Of a DNA stretch of 33,174 nucleotides, positions 23,895-32,292 are shown in pieces. The notes beneath the pieces were generated by a model. The model did not search any database and had not been told where the DNA came from. It saw nothing but the letters and a program-made list of their open reading frames with translations. Made by a program: the position numbers and the translations under genes. Source of the stretch: Bacteroidales bacterium (GTDB taxonomy: Bacteria; Bacteroidota; Bacteroidia; Bacteroidales; ML635J-15); assembly GCA_023228725.1 (NCBI GenBank), contig JALOAQ010000015.1:1-33174 (forward strand). Direction: 5' to 3'. The stretch's first letter is position 1. Each line of letters starts with the position of its first letter.

Positions 23895-24482
23895 ATCTCT
23901 TATCAACTTAGTTAAATCCTCAATATTATTAAATTCCTTGTCGTAAGAATTTTTATAGTATTTTTCTATGAAAGAGTAGATCTCTTGCTTATCACATATA
24001 TAAGTTTTTTTAAATGTTTTTATACGCACAAAATAATCTTCATAAACTAAAAAATAATCTTTAAAAAATTTACCAGAAGTATTGCAAGAGCATGTTTTGG
24101 CTTGGTATTTAGTCTCTACTAACATAATATTTTCGCCTGCCAAAACCTTAGCAAAACTCCAAGACTCCATTCCATAGTTAGCCTCATCAAAAAACATAGC
24201 AATATACAGAAAATCTTTTCCTTTAATTTTAAAAACATTTTCAGGAATTAAGTTTTTAGATTTTGCATCATTAGTTTTTTTGCTTTTTATATAAGTATAG
24301 TAAGAAAAATTTTGAGGATTAACTAAAAGATTTTCTGTTTCACGATTTGTATAAGTTATTTCAGCTTCTATCCAATCTTTTGAAAATGAGCATGAAAATA
24401 AAGTATAAATTAAAACAAAATTTAATATTGAAATTAATATTTTTTTCTTATTCTTCAAAAAATAGTTTTTCCAATTCTTCAA
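23883..24482 (-). CDS. Putative lipoprotein of unknown function
   Basis: Up to 199 residues. The start is unclear: a TTG at 24482 overlaps ribH by 35 bases, and a TTG at 24458 overlaps it by 11. The second gives a compact lipoprotein signal, KNKKKILISILNFVLIYTLFSC, with a lipobox-like LFSC. The mature part has a CSCNTSGKFF pair of Cys, then EDYFVRIKTFKKTYIC, and a charged C-terminal helix. I recognise no family. It is the last gene after the TPR gene and ribH, and is probably translationally coupled to ribH. Base composition matches the neighbours. Confidence 0.68.
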   Translation of the reverse strand: MKNWKNYFLKNKKKILISILNFVLIYTLFSCSFSKDWIEAEITYTNRETENLLVNPQNFSYYTYIKSKKTNDAKSKNLIPENVFKIKGKDFLYIAMFFDEANYGMESWSFAKVLAGENIMLVETKYQAKTCSCNTSGKFFKDYFLVYEDYFVRIKTFKKTYICDKQEIYSFIEKYYKNSYDKEFNNIEDLTKLIRDINN

Positions 24483-24999
24483 GTTTTATAGAGTTTTCTG
24501 CTTCAAAATCTAATTTCATTTGCAACATTTTGAGAGCGGCAACAGTGGCTTCAACTCCTTTATTCCCGTGCTTTCCTCCTGCTCTATCCAAAGCTTGTTG
24601 CAAATTATTTGTGGTTAAAACTCCATAAGCAACCGGAATATTGCTATCTAAATTCACTTGCATAATTCCTTGGGTAAGACCAGAACACACAAAATCAAAA
24701 TGTCGGGTTTCGCCTTGAATCACACAACCTAAACATATTATAGCATCCACATTAGCATATTCTACAAAATATTTTGCTGCTTTAGGCAATTCAAAACTTC
24801 CAGGTACTGATTTAAGAATTATATCTTCATCTTGAAAACCGTATTTTTTAAGTGTTTCTATAGCTGCTTCTGCCATAGAAGCCGTAACTTCTTGATTCCA
24901 TTCAGAAACCACTATACCTATTGACAAAAGATCATCTTCATTTTGTCTTGCAACACCTTGTTCTGAATATTGAGATAAATTTTTTAAAGAACTAGCCAT
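24448..24999 (-). CDS. ribH: 6,7-dimethyl-8-ribityllumazine synthase
   Basis: 183 residues; the penultimate step of riboflavin synthesis, condensing 5-amino-6-ribitylaminouracil with dihydroxybutanone phosphate. Conserved parts: SIGIVVSEWNQEVT (W34-N35), VPGSFELPKAAKYF (66-78), CLGCVIQGETRHFDFVC with catalytic His100, PVAYGVLTTNNLQQALDRAG and GVEATVAALKM. The ~25-residue N-terminal extension before the first strand is longer than in B. subtilis and is normal for Bacteroidota in my experience. It starts nine bases after the TPR gene stop. No FMN riboswitch is seen upstream. Confidence 0.95.
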   Translation of the reverse strand: MASSLKNLSQYSEQGVARQNEDDLLSIGIVVSEWNQEVTASMAEAAIETLKKYGFQDEDIILKSVPGSFELPKAAKYFVEYANVDAIICLGCVIQGETRHFDFVCSGLTQGIMQVNLDSNIPVAYGVLTTNNLQQALDRAGGKHGNKGVEATVAALKMLQMKLDFEAENSIKLEELEKLFFEE

Positions 25000-25008
25000 A
25001 ATAATTTT

Positions 25009-25698
25009 TTACAAATACAGTTCACATCGAGTAATATATTTTTCAATATTTATTTGCTCTTTTGTTCCATAAAAATCTGTTTCAATTTTTCTGTAAGCTT
25101 CAAGAGCACTTTTATAATCTTTTTTCAATTCATAAGCCTTACCGACTTTCATTAGAAACACAGGAGATAAGAGCTCATTATCAGCTTGTTCAACAGCTTT
25201 AAGATAATAATTTATAGCCTCATCAATATTTCCTAATTCTATATTTGCATCGCCGATAAGACTTTTTGCTATTGCCCCAACCATTGGATCTTTAGATTTA
25301 AAACTTTCTAAATACTCTATTGCAGATTCAAAATCATTTAATCTCATAAAGCAAACTCCTGCATAATATTTAGCTGCATTTCCCATAGGAGTTTTATTAT
25401 ATTCATCAACTATATCAATAAATCCGGGGTTGTCTCCATCTCCATTCAAAGCTAAATTAAAAGAATCTTTTACAAAATATTGTTCTGCCATAAATGATAC
25501 AGCCCATGCTTCTTTAATATGTGGTTCGCGTATTAATTTGAAATATCCAATTATACCTAAAACAACTACTAATACCCCACCAAGCCCGTATAAAAACGCC
25601 TTTTGATTAGTTTCAATAAACTTTTCTGCACGACTTAAAGCAGATTCTACCGTTTTAAAGCTGTCTTTTTCTGTTGCTTTTTTATTTTTCTTTGCCAT
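25009..25698 (-). CDS. TPR protein with single membrane anchor (YfgM-like)
   Basis: 229 residues. A basic cytoplasmic N-terminus (MAKKNKKATEKDSF) precedes one membrane helix at ~36-52 (LYGLGGVLVVVLGIIGYF). Beyond it are TPR units, for example YYAGVCFMRLNDFESAIEYLE, LIGDANIELGNIDEAINYYLKA and KVGKAYELKKDYKSALEAYRKI. The positive-inside layout puts the TPRs in the periplasm, as in YfgM-type proteins that assist envelope protein folding; this role is inferred. It is the first gene of the TPR-ribH-lipoprotein unit, with a TAAATTTG element upstream. Confidence 0.88.
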   Translation of the reverse strand: MAKKNKKATEKDSFKTVESALSRAEKFIETNQKAFLYGLGGVLVVVLGIIGYFKLIREPHIKEAWAVSFMAEQYFVKDSFNLALNGDGDNPGFIDIVDEYNKTPMGNAAKYYAGVCFMRLNDFESAIEYLESFKSKDPMVGAIAKSLIGDANIELGNIDEAINYYLKAVEQADNELLSPVFLMKVGKAYELKKDYKSALEAYRKIETDFYGTKEQINIEKYITRCELYL

Positions 25699-25727
25699 AA
25701 TAATTAATTCTTCAAATTTTAAGTTTG

Positions 25728-25735
25728 CAAATTTA
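25728..25735 (-). promoter_or_regulatory. -7 element TAAATTTG for TPR-ribH unit
   Basis: Minus-strand TAAATTTGC fits TAnnTTTG, 29 bases before the ATG at 25698; no clear -33 TTG. The rest of 25699-25944 is A/T-rich with no other gene or RNA that I can recognise. Confidence 0.5.
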
Positions 25736-25901
25736 TATTTTTAAATCGAATATATAAAATATTAAACAAGTTTTTTTATTCTTGGTTAAAATTTATTTAT
25801 TTTAAAAAATAATTTTACGATTTTTTTGGATTTAATAATCAAAAAATAAAACTTATGATTAAGTTTTCAACAAAAACTAAGAAGAGTAAAATAAAACATT
25901 C

Positions 25902-25909
25902 TAAATTTG
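25902..25909 (+). promoter_or_regulatory. -7 element TAAATTTG for mutS
   Basis: Matches TAnnTTTG, 35 bases before the mutS ATG. An overlapping alternative TATCTTTA begins at 25910. No good -33 TTG for either. Confidence 0.45.
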
Positions 25910-25944
25910 TATCTTTACGCAGTTAATTTTTGAAGATTATTTTT

Positions 25945-28563
25945 ATGAAAGCTGCCCAAACTCCTTTAATGAAACAATATTACAGTATTAAAGCAAAACA
26001 TCCGGATGCGATTTTATTGTTTAGAGTTGGTGATTTTTATGAAACTTTCGAAGAAGACGCTATTAAAGCCAGTTCTATTCTTGGTATTGCTTTAACAAAA
26101 CGAGCCAATGGTGTTGCTAGTCATATCGATTTAGCTGGTTTTCCACATCATTCTTTGGATAATTATTTGCCCAAGCTTGTTAGAGCCGGGCAAAGAGTTG
26201 CGGTTTGTGAGCAATTAGAAGATCCAAAAATGACAAAAACACTTGTCAAGCGTGGAATAACAGAACTTGTAACTCCTGGACTTTCTTTAAACGATAATGT
26301 TTTAGAAAGAAAGGAAAATAATTTTTTAGCTTCTATTTATTTAGGAAAACAATTTATAGGAGTTGCTTTTATAGACATTTCAACAGGCGAGTTTTTTGTT
26401 GCCCAAGGACAAATGGATTATATTGAAAAACTAGTTCAAAGTTTTAAACCAAAAGAAATAGTTTTCGAAAAAAATAAAAGAAAAATTTTTAAAGAAAATT
26501 TTTCTGGAAATTATAAAGACTTTGGTTTTGATGATTGGGTTTTTACAATTGAAAATGCAGAAGAAAAACTAAGCAAAGAATTTGGAACTTCAAATTTAAA
26601 AGGCTTTGGAATTGCAAATTTAGATTCTGCTATTATTGCAGCAGGAGCAATTATCGACTATCTCGATTTTACTCATCATACCGCACGTGAACATATTTCC
26701 AATATTTCAAGAATTGACGAAAGTAATTATGTTTGGTTAGATAAATTTACTATCAAAAATTTAGAACTTTTTTCAAGCACTAATGATGAAGGAAAAAGTT
26801 TAGTCGAAATAATAGATAATACACTTAGTCCAATGGGTGGGCGCTTAATAAAACGCTGGCTTAGCCTACCACTAAAAAATTTAGATGCTATTAATAAAAG
26901 ACTAGATATTACAGATTTTTTAATAAATAATCCTGAATTTTTTGAAAAGTTAAAAGAGCAATTAAACCAAATTTCTGATATTGAAAGATTAGCTTCAAAA
27001 ATTGCAGTTTTAAGAATTAACCCAAGGGAATTACTGTCTTTGAGAAATTCATTAACTGCTATGAAACCAATAGCTGAAATGTTTAAAAATTCAAAAAACA
27101 GCTTACTTCAAAATTTAGGCGAAAACATTCATTTATGCGAAGACTTAGTTGAAAGAATTTCATTTGAAATCAACCCAGAATGTCCGGCTTTGATTAATCG
27201 TGGAAACGTTATAGCTCACGCTGTTTCTGAAGAACTAGACGAGTTAAGAGACTTAGCAAAAGGAGGAAAGGAATATTTAGAAAATTTAGAAAAAAGTGAA
27301 GCCCAACGCACAGGTATTGTTTCTTTAAAAATAGGTTTTAATAATGTTTTTGGCTATTTTTTTGAAGTTAGAAATACCCACAAAGATAAAGTTCCTGAAG
27401 AATGGGTAAGAAAACAAACTTTGGTTTCGGCAGAACGTTATATCAACGAAGAGCTAAAACTTTATGAAGAAAAAATTATGGGTGCTGAAGAAAAAATTCA
27501 GTCTATAGAAAACCAAATTTTTGATGATTTAGTCCTTTTTGCAGGTGAATATGTTGGATTAATTCAAAAAAGTTCTAGTATAATTGCACAAATAGATTGT
27601 TTACATTCTTATGCTATTACTGCTATTCAAAATAATTATTGCAAACCAAAACTTAATGATTCCAATATTTTAAATATTAAAGATGGCCGACACCCTGTTA
27701 TTGAAAAAATGTTGGCTTTTGGCGAAGAATATGTTCCAAATGATGTTTATCTTGACGACAAAACTTGTCAAATAATGATGATTACTGGTCCTAATATGTC
27801 AGGAAAATCTGCTTTATTACGTCAAACTGCTTTAATTTGCATTATGGCTCAAATTGGTTCTTACGTGTCTGCATCTTCGGCTGAAATAGGAATAGTTGAT
27901 AAAATTTTCACTCGCGTTGGTGCATCTGATAATATTTCTATGGGCGAATCAACTTTTATGGTAGAAATGCTTGAAGCAGCAAGTATAATGAATAATTTAT
28001 CTCCAAAAAGCCTTGTACTTTTAGACGAACTTGGTCGAGGTACTTCAACCTATGATGGAATTAGTATTGCTTGGGCTATTGCAGAATATATTCACGAACA
28101 TGCAAATGCAAAAGCAAAAACTTTGTTTGCAACTCACTATCACGAACTTAACGAAATGGAAAAATCTTTTAAGCGTATTAAAAATTTTAACGTTTCGGTA
28201 CAAGAAGCAAAAGACAAGGTAATATTTTTAAGAAAACTTAAACAAGGCGGAAGTGAGCATAGTTTTGGGATTCACGTGGCACAAATGGCAGGAATGCCAA
28301 AATCTGTTGTGTATAGAGCGAAAAAAATCTTAGAACAACTTGAAGGTAAGTCTAAAGAAATGAATAAGAAAAGCAATTTAAATAAGCCTGTGGAAAAAAT
28401 TGCTCCAAACCGAGAAGGTTATCAATTGAGTTTTTTCCAATTAGATGACCCTGTGCTTTCACAAATTAAAAAAGAACTAGAAGGCATTGATATTGACAGC
28501 CTTACGCCTTTAGAAGCTCTTAATAAATTAAGTGAAATTAGAAAATTAAGTGGGGTGAAATAG
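25945..28563 (+). CDS. mutS: DNA mismatch repair protein MutS
   Basis: 872 residues from the ATG at 25945. A TTG 15 bases upstream would add only MKIIF, and MKAAQTPLMKQYYSIK is the normal family start. The mismatch-recognition domain I contains the GDFYETFEEDA motif (Phe31, Glu33). Connector, lever and clamp domains follow, then the ABC ATPase with Walker A GPNMSGKS (615-622), STFMVEM and Walker B LVLLDELGRGTST (690-702). The C-terminus ends after a PLEALNKLSEI segment. MutS binds mismatches as a dimer and recruits MutL. It is a single-gene plus-strand unit, separate from the mutS2 paralogue in this window. Confidence 0.97.
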   Translation: MKAAQTPLMKQYYSIKAKHPDAILLFRVGDFYETFEEDAIKASSILGIALTKRANGVASHIDLAGFPHHSLDNYLPKLVRAGQRVAVCEQLEDPKMTKTLVKRGITELVTPGLSLNDNVLERKENNFLASIYLGKQFIGVAFIDISTGEFFVAQGQMDYIEKLVQSFKPKEIVFEKNKRKIFKENFSGNYKDFGFDDWVFTIENAEEKLSKEFGTSNLKGFGIANLDSAIIAAGAIIDYLDFTHHTAREHISNISRIDESNYVWLDKFTIKNLELFSSTNDEGKSLVEIIDNTLSPMGGRLIKRWLSLPLKNLDAINKRLDITDFLINNPEFFEKLKEQLNQISDIERLASKIAVLRINPRELLSLRNSLTAMKPIAEMFKNSKNSLLQNLGENIHLCEDLVERISFEINPECPALINRGNVIAHAVSEELDELRDLAKGGKEYLENLEKSEAQRTGIVSLKIGFNNVFGYFFEVRNTHKDKVPEEWVRKQTLVSAERYINEELKLYEEKIMGAEEKIQSIENQIFDDLVLFAGEYVGLIQKSSSIIAQIDCLHSYAITAIQNNYCKPKLNDSNILNIKDGRHPVIEKMLAFGEEYVPNDVYLDDKTCQIMMITGPNMSGKSALLRQTALICIMAQIGSYVSASSAEIGIVDKIFTRVGASDNISMGESTFMVEMLEAASIMNNLSPKSLVLLDELGRGTSTYDGISIAWAIAEYIHEHANAKAKTLFATHYHELNEMEKSFKRIKNFNVSVQEAKDKVIFLRKLKQGGSEHSFGIHVAQMAGMPKSVVYRAKKILEQLEGKSKEMNKKSNLNKPVEKIAPNREGYQLSFFQLDDPVLSQIKKELEGIDIDSLTPLEALNKLSEIRKLSGVK

Positions 28564-28567
28564 TTTT

Positions 28568-28608
28568 TTAGTTGTTAGTATTTAGTGCGTAATGTTAGTA
28601 AGTTAGGG
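28568..28608 (+). repeat. Degenerate TTAGTNN tandem repeat
   Basis: TTAGTTG, TTAGTAT, TTAGTGC, then GTTAGTAAG and TTAGGG follow one another directly after the mutS stop. The same AGTTGTTAGT word appears in the intergenic hairpin at 32199-32247. It is non-coding and of unknown role. Confidence 0.5.
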
Positions 28609-28726
28609 TAAAAGTGAGTTATCGCTAATTATTCTAATTTCACTATTATATATTTATTTAATCTAGCTTTGTTATTTTGTTTTGATAATGTGATGAGCTA
28701 TTGAATAAACTCAATCAAAATCAATT

Positions 28727-29299
28727 TTACATTCTTTCTTCAATTTTTTTCCAATCTACTAATTCCCAGAAATTTTTCAAATAACTTGCTCTTAAGTTTT
28801 GATAATCTAGATAATAAGCGTGTTCCCAAACATCTGCGGTTAGCAATGCTTTATCGCTTGTAGTTAAAGGAGTAGCAGCATTTGAAGTTCCAATAATCTT
28901 TAATTCACCATTTGTATCTATAACTAACCAAGCCCAAGCTGAACCGAATAAACTTGTAGCTGTTTTTACAAATTCTTCTTTAAATTTCTCAAAAGATCCC
29001 CATTTTGCATTTATCAATTCTGCAAGTTTTCCCTGTGGCTGTTTTTGTGGATTAGCCGAAAATCCTTCCCAATAAAATGTATGATTCCAAACTTGAGCGG
29101 CATTATTAAAAATTGCTCCCTCAGAAGTTTTAACAATTTCTTCTAAATCTTTACCAGCAAATTCTGTTCCTTCAATTAAAGAATTTAAGTTGTTTACATA
29201 GCCTTGATGATGTTTTGTGTAGTGAAATTCAACAGTTTTTGCACTTATATATGGTTCTAGTGCGTTCATTTCGTAAGGTAGTTGTTTTAATTTTATCAT
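28727..29299 (-). CDS. sodB: Superoxide dismutase, Fe type
   Basis: 190 residues; converts superoxide to O2 and H2O2 in the cytoplasm. Metal ligands are His26, His73, Asp156 and His160, the same numbers as in E. coli FeSOD. Iron-type markers are Gln69 in NNAAQVWNHTFYW and Ala141-Ala142 in TSNAATPLT, where Mn enzymes have Gly and Gln. Some Bacteroidota enzymes of this type are cambialistic (work with Fe or Mn), so Mn use cannot be excluded. The ATG is certain. It lies downstream of the universal stress protein gene, with 118 bases between them that hold a 17-base palindrome (29393-29409). Confidence 0.96.
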   Translation of the reverse strand: MIKLKQLPYEMNALEPYISAKTVEFHYTKHHQGYVNNLNSLIEGTEFAGKDLEEIVKTSEGAIFNNAAQVWNHTFYWEGFSANPQKQPQGKLAELINAKWGSFEKFKEEFVKTATSLFGSAWAWLVIDTNGELKIIGTSNAATPLTTSDKALLTADVWEHAYYLDYQNLRASYLKNFWELVDWKKIEERM

Positions 29300-29392
29300 T
29301 TTTATTTAGTTTTAAAGTGTTATTATTAAATTTATTTTTTCTATTTTATTAATATACAAATTTTTAAGCATTATGTTTTAAAAATAAATATG

Positions 29393-29409
29393 TTTAGAAA
29401 CATTCTAAA
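29393..29409. promoter_or_regulatory. Palindrome TTTAGAA-ACA-TTCTAAA upstream of sodB
   Basis: A perfect 7-base inverted repeat with a 3-base centre, 8 bases after the stress-protein stop and 94 bases before the sodB ATG. It could be the stem of a terminator for the stress-protein gene (the minus strand continues ACATATTTATTTTT) or an operator for a Fur/PerR-like regulator. Confidence 0.4.
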
Positions 29410-29417
29410 TTACGCCT

Positions 29418-30260
29418 TTAAATACACGGAATATACAAGTCTTTTTTAGGATTCACACACAAAACTGGAATTCCGGCAGAGTTTGTAATTATTGATGTTT
29501 CGGGAAAACCAAAAATTTTTGTAACTAAATTCTCCTTAGAAGAAATTAAAAGACAAATACAAAAAGCATCTATTTCATCAGCATAATCCACTGCTAGTTT
29601 TTCTATACTTTTATATTTTTTTGGCTGAGGTTTATGCTCGTATTTAAAAGAGTAATTATTAAAAAATGTATTAGTAAAATGAATATTTTTCTTTAAATTA
29701 TCTTGTGGATTTTCATAATAAAACAAGTCTATTTCTAATTTTAGATTTAAAGCAAAATATGTAGTCCAACCAACTTTTTGTTTTGCTTCTTTTTTAAAGT
29801 TCATAGGCAAGACAAATCGTTTTTTACTGTCTGGTACTGGCGAGTTTTTTTGAACAACAAAATATGGAATTCTTGCTTTTCTAATAATTTTTATAGCCGA
29901 AGAACCTGATAAAAATTGTGGGTCGTTCTTACCATGAGTTCCTAAAACAACAAAAAAAGCATCTATTCTTTCTGCATTTGAATTAATAATAGTACAAGTA
30001 CAGCCTTCTTCAACAATATATTTACATTTTATGCCGTGAGTTGAACTTATATCTTCACAAAGTGCTGCCAAAGCCTCCTTTGCCTCATCATAAGTATCAT
30101 CTTTGCTAAAATATATTAAAGAATTTTCGTTTATAACATGTATAATCTGCAAATTACGTTTAAATTTTCTAGCTAAAAAGCTCGCCCATAAAACACTTTT
30201 TTCACCAACTTCGGTAAAATCAGTATAAACTAAAATATCTTGGTTCTTTTTCTCTTTCAT
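29418..30260 (-). CDS. Universal stress protein with two UspA domains
   Basis: 280 residues in tandem UspA-type domains (~7-137 and ~145-272). The first begins DILVYTDFTEVGEKSVLWAS and carries an ATP-loop-like GTHGKNDPQFLSGSS (107-121), close to the G-x2-G-x9-G-S/T consensus but with an 8-residue gap. It ends IPYFVVQ. The second has lost the loop (SSKENLVTKIFGFPETSI), though IPVLCVNP marks its last strand. These cytoplasmic proteins respond to stress or starvation in other bacteria. It lies upstream of sodB on the same strand and has its own TAATTTTG element. Confidence 0.9.
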   Translation of the reverse strand: MKEKKNQDILVYTDFTEVGEKSVLWASFLARKFKRNLQIIHVINENSLIYFSKDDTYDEAKEALAALCEDISSTHGIKCKYIVEEGCTCTIINSNAERIDAFFVVLGTHGKNDPQFLSGSSAIKIIRKARIPYFVVQKNSPVPDSKKRFVLPMNFKKEAKQKVGWTTYFALNLKLEIDLFYYENPQDNLKKNIHFTNTFFNNYSFKYEHKPQPKKYKSIEKLAVDYADEIDAFCICLLISSKENLVTKIFGFPETSIITNSAGIPVLCVNPKKDLYIPCI

Positions 30261-30280
30261 TTTTATATTTTAAATATTTG

Positions 30281-30288
30281 CAAAATTA
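30281..30288 (-). promoter_or_regulatory. -7 element TAATTTTG for stress-protein gene
   Basis: Minus-strand TAATTTTGC fits TAnnTTTG, 20 bases before the ATG at 30260. No TTG at the right distance. Confidence 0.5.
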
Positions 30289-30324
30289 AAACTAATATTT
30301 AATAAAAGAAATTATCAAATGATT

Positions 30325-30354
30325 TTGATTAGAATAGGTTTTTAAGTAATTTTG
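30325..30354 (+). promoter_or_regulatory. Promoter TTG-N19-TAATTTTG for 5'-nucleotidase gene
   Basis: TTG (30325-30327), 19 bases, then TAATTTTG (30347-30354) match the Bacteroidota consensus. The -7 element ends 20 bases before the ATG at 30375. Confidence 0.75.
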
Positions 30355-30374
30355 TTTTTTAAATTTAATAAATC

Positions 30375-32150
30375 ATGAAAATAGTTTGTCTTTTAATTTC
30401 TTTATTTTTATATATTTTCGTTTTTTCACAAAACAATTCTGGAAAACTTATAATTCTACATTCCAACGACTTACATAGTAATTTAACAGGTTTTTCGCCA
30501 GAAAGTGAATACACGCCTTGTACTGTTGGAGATGATGACACAAGAGCCGGTTTTGCCAGAATTGCGGCTATGATTGATGCAGAAAAAAAGAAAAACCCCG
30601 ATAAAGTTTTAGTTCTTGATGCAGGAGATTATTTAATGGGAACTTTTTTTCATGTTTTTGAAATTAATGATGGTTTTCAGCTAAATTTAATGAAAAAAAT
30701 GGGCTATGATATTGTGTCTGTTGGAAATCATGAGTTTGATTTTGGACCAAATACTATTGCAAAAATTATTAATAAAAATTTAGAAAAAGGAGAAATACCT
30801 CAAATTGTGTTTGCTAATGTTGAATTTTCAAAAAAATCAGATTTAGATGATGAATTTGAAAAATTATTCGATAAAGAAATTATTAAAACTTACACAATTA
30901 TTGAAAAAGAAAATTTAAAAATTGGAGTTTTCGGAATTTTAGGCGATGATGCTACAGAAGTAGCTCCAAATTCTAAGCCATTAAAAATTACAAATAGAAT
31001 AAAAACTTCTAAAAAAATCGTAAAAATTTTGCGAGAAAAAGAAAAAGTTGATATAGTTATTTGCTTATCACACAGCGGAGTAACTAAAGATAAAAATGGA
31101 AATTGGGCAGGCGAAGATATTGAATTAGCAAAAAAAGTAAAAGGGATTGATTTAATAATTTCAGGACATACTCACACAGAAATTTTTGATCCTATTATTG
31201 TAAATAATACTCCTATTGTGCAAACAGGTGCACAAGGAAAAAATTTAGGACGCTACGAAATGAATATTGAAAATGGTAAAATTAAATCAGCTAAATACCA
31301 ACTTATGCCGGTTGATGATAATATTTATGGCGATTGTAAAATTCATCAAGAAATTTCAAACCGAATTAGGTTGATTGACGATTCAATTTTACGTCCTTTA
31401 AATCTTGGCTATTTTAGACCTTTAGCAGAAACTGATTACAACTTAGAATGTAATGAACAAGGTGATTTAAGCTCAAGTAATTTAGGACCTTTAGTTGCTG
31501 ATGCCATTTATTATTATGTAAATAATTTTTCAAATAGTAAAACTGATATTGCTTTAGTTGCTGCAGGAGTAATACGGGATAAAATCCGTGTTGGCAAAGA
31601 AGGAGTTCAAACTGCGGTTGATATTTTTAGAGTAATGAGTTTGGGAGAAGGCGAAGATGGAATGCCTGGTTATCCATTAGCTCAAGTTTATTTAACAGCC
31701 AAAGAAATTAAAAATTTATTTGAAATTTTGTTAGTAGCTCCAAAAATGCATCCTGCTTATCACTGTTATTTTAGTGGAGTAAAAATTACTTACGACAAGG
31801 AAAAAGGGATGTTAAGAAAAATCGAAAAAATAGAAATTGACAACAAAGAAATTGATTTCTCTAAGAAAAACAAAACACTTTATAGCTTGTCGGCAAATTC
31901 ATATATGCTTGAGTTTGTTGGTAAAGTACGTGGAATGACAATGGGATTGGTGAAAATTTCTCCAAAAAACGAAAAAGGAGAAAAAATAAAAAACAATAAA
32001 GAAACTTGGATAGATTTTGATGAAAATAAACCCGGAGTTCAAGAAGGAAAAGAATGGATAGCTCTTGTGAAGTTTTTACAATCTTTCCCTGATACTGATG
32101 GAAATAAACTACCAAACTTTCCAGAAAAATATAATTATAATTTAAAATAG
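30375..32150 (+). CDS. Secreted bifunctional metallophosphatase/5'-nucleotidase (UshA-like)
   Basis: 591 residues with a signal peptide (~1-19, MKIVCLLISLFLYIFVFSQ). The N-terminal calcineurin-like domain has all dimetal motifs: HSNDLHSN (29-36), LDAGDYLMGT, VGNHEFDFGP, CLSHSG and SGHTHTE. The C-terminal 5'-nucleotidase substrate domain covers ~345-560 (LGPLVADAIYYYV, IALVAAGVIRDKI, YPLAQVYLTAKEIKNLFEI, YSLSANSYML). UshA-type enzymes hydrolyse extracytoplasmic nucleotides and UDP-sugars, giving nucleosides and phosphate. The SNDLH variant in place of TNDxH is frequent in Bacteroidota, to my memory. It is a single gene with a strong promoter and a hairpin region downstream. Confidence 0.93.
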   Translation: MKIVCLLISLFLYIFVFSQNNSGKLIILHSNDLHSNLTGFSPESEYTPCTVGDDDTRAGFARIAAMIDAEKKKNPDKVLVLDAGDYLMGTFFHVFEINDGFQLNLMKKMGYDIVSVGNHEFDFGPNTIAKIINKNLEKGEIPQIVFANVEFSKKSDLDDEFEKLFDKEIIKTYTIIEKENLKIGVFGILGDDATEVAPNSKPLKITNRIKTSKKIVKILREKEKVDIVICLSHSGVTKDKNGNWAGEDIELAKKVKGIDLIISGHTHTEIFDPIIVNNTPIVQTGAQGKNLGRYEMNIENGKIKSAKYQLMPVDDNIYGDCKIHQEISNRIRLIDDSILRPLNLGYFRPLAETDYNLECNEQGDLSSSNLGPLVADAIYYYVNNFSNSKTDIALVAAGVIRDKIRVGKEGVQTAVDIFRVMSLGEGEDGMPGYPLAQVYLTAKEIKNLFEILLVAPKMHPAYHCYFSGVKITYDKEKGMLRKIEKIEIDNKEIDFSKKNKTLYSLSANSYMLEFVGKVRGMTMGLVKISPKNEKGEKIKNNKETWIDFDENKPGVQEGKEWIALVKFLQSFPDTDGNKLPNFPEKYNYNLK

Positions 32151-32198
32151 GAAAAATGGTTTCTCGCATTTCGCTTCGCTCAAAACGAAGAAGTTAAA

Positions 32199-32247
32199 AG
32201 TTGTTAGTTTTTAACTACGTCCAATCAGCAAAAAAAAACTAACAACT
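32199..32247. terminator. 14-bp inverted repeat between convergent genes
   Basis: AGTTGTTAGTTTTT (32199-32212) and AAAAACTAACAACT (32234-32247) are perfect complements with a 21-base loop, between two convergent stops. The stem is long but no T-run follows, so termination is likely but not certain. A GC-richer segment just before it (32161-32190) holds CTTCG/CGAAG. Confidence 0.5.
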
Positions 32248-32292
32248 AATCCGTGCTTGTTATTTATCTTAATAAGTTTGTTAGTATTAGAC

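Noticed and set aside
24336..24351. parS half site TGTTTCACG near parAB
   Set aside because: Only the left half matches; the right half has a single agreeing base, so it is probably chance.
24448..25944. FMN riboswitch for ribH
   Set aside because: ribH follows the TPR gene by nine bases, and the 25699-25944 gap shows none of the conserved RFN-element blocks.
28268..28283. parS-like site GGATTCACGTGGCACA inside mutS
   Set aside because: The central TTCACGTG matches, but only 12 of 16 positions fit TGTTTCACGTGAAACA and the bases are explained by conserved mutS codons.
31861..32169. 102-codon open frame opposite the 5'-nucleotidase C-terminus
   Set aside because: Antisense to a conserved coding region; the Phe-rich composition reflects Lys codons on the other strand.
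32161..32190. GC-richer segment TTCTCGCATTTCGCTTCGCT as a mobile-element scar
   Set aside because: Too short, with no matching flank or second copy in the window; only a 5-bp CTTCG/CGAAG stem is seen.
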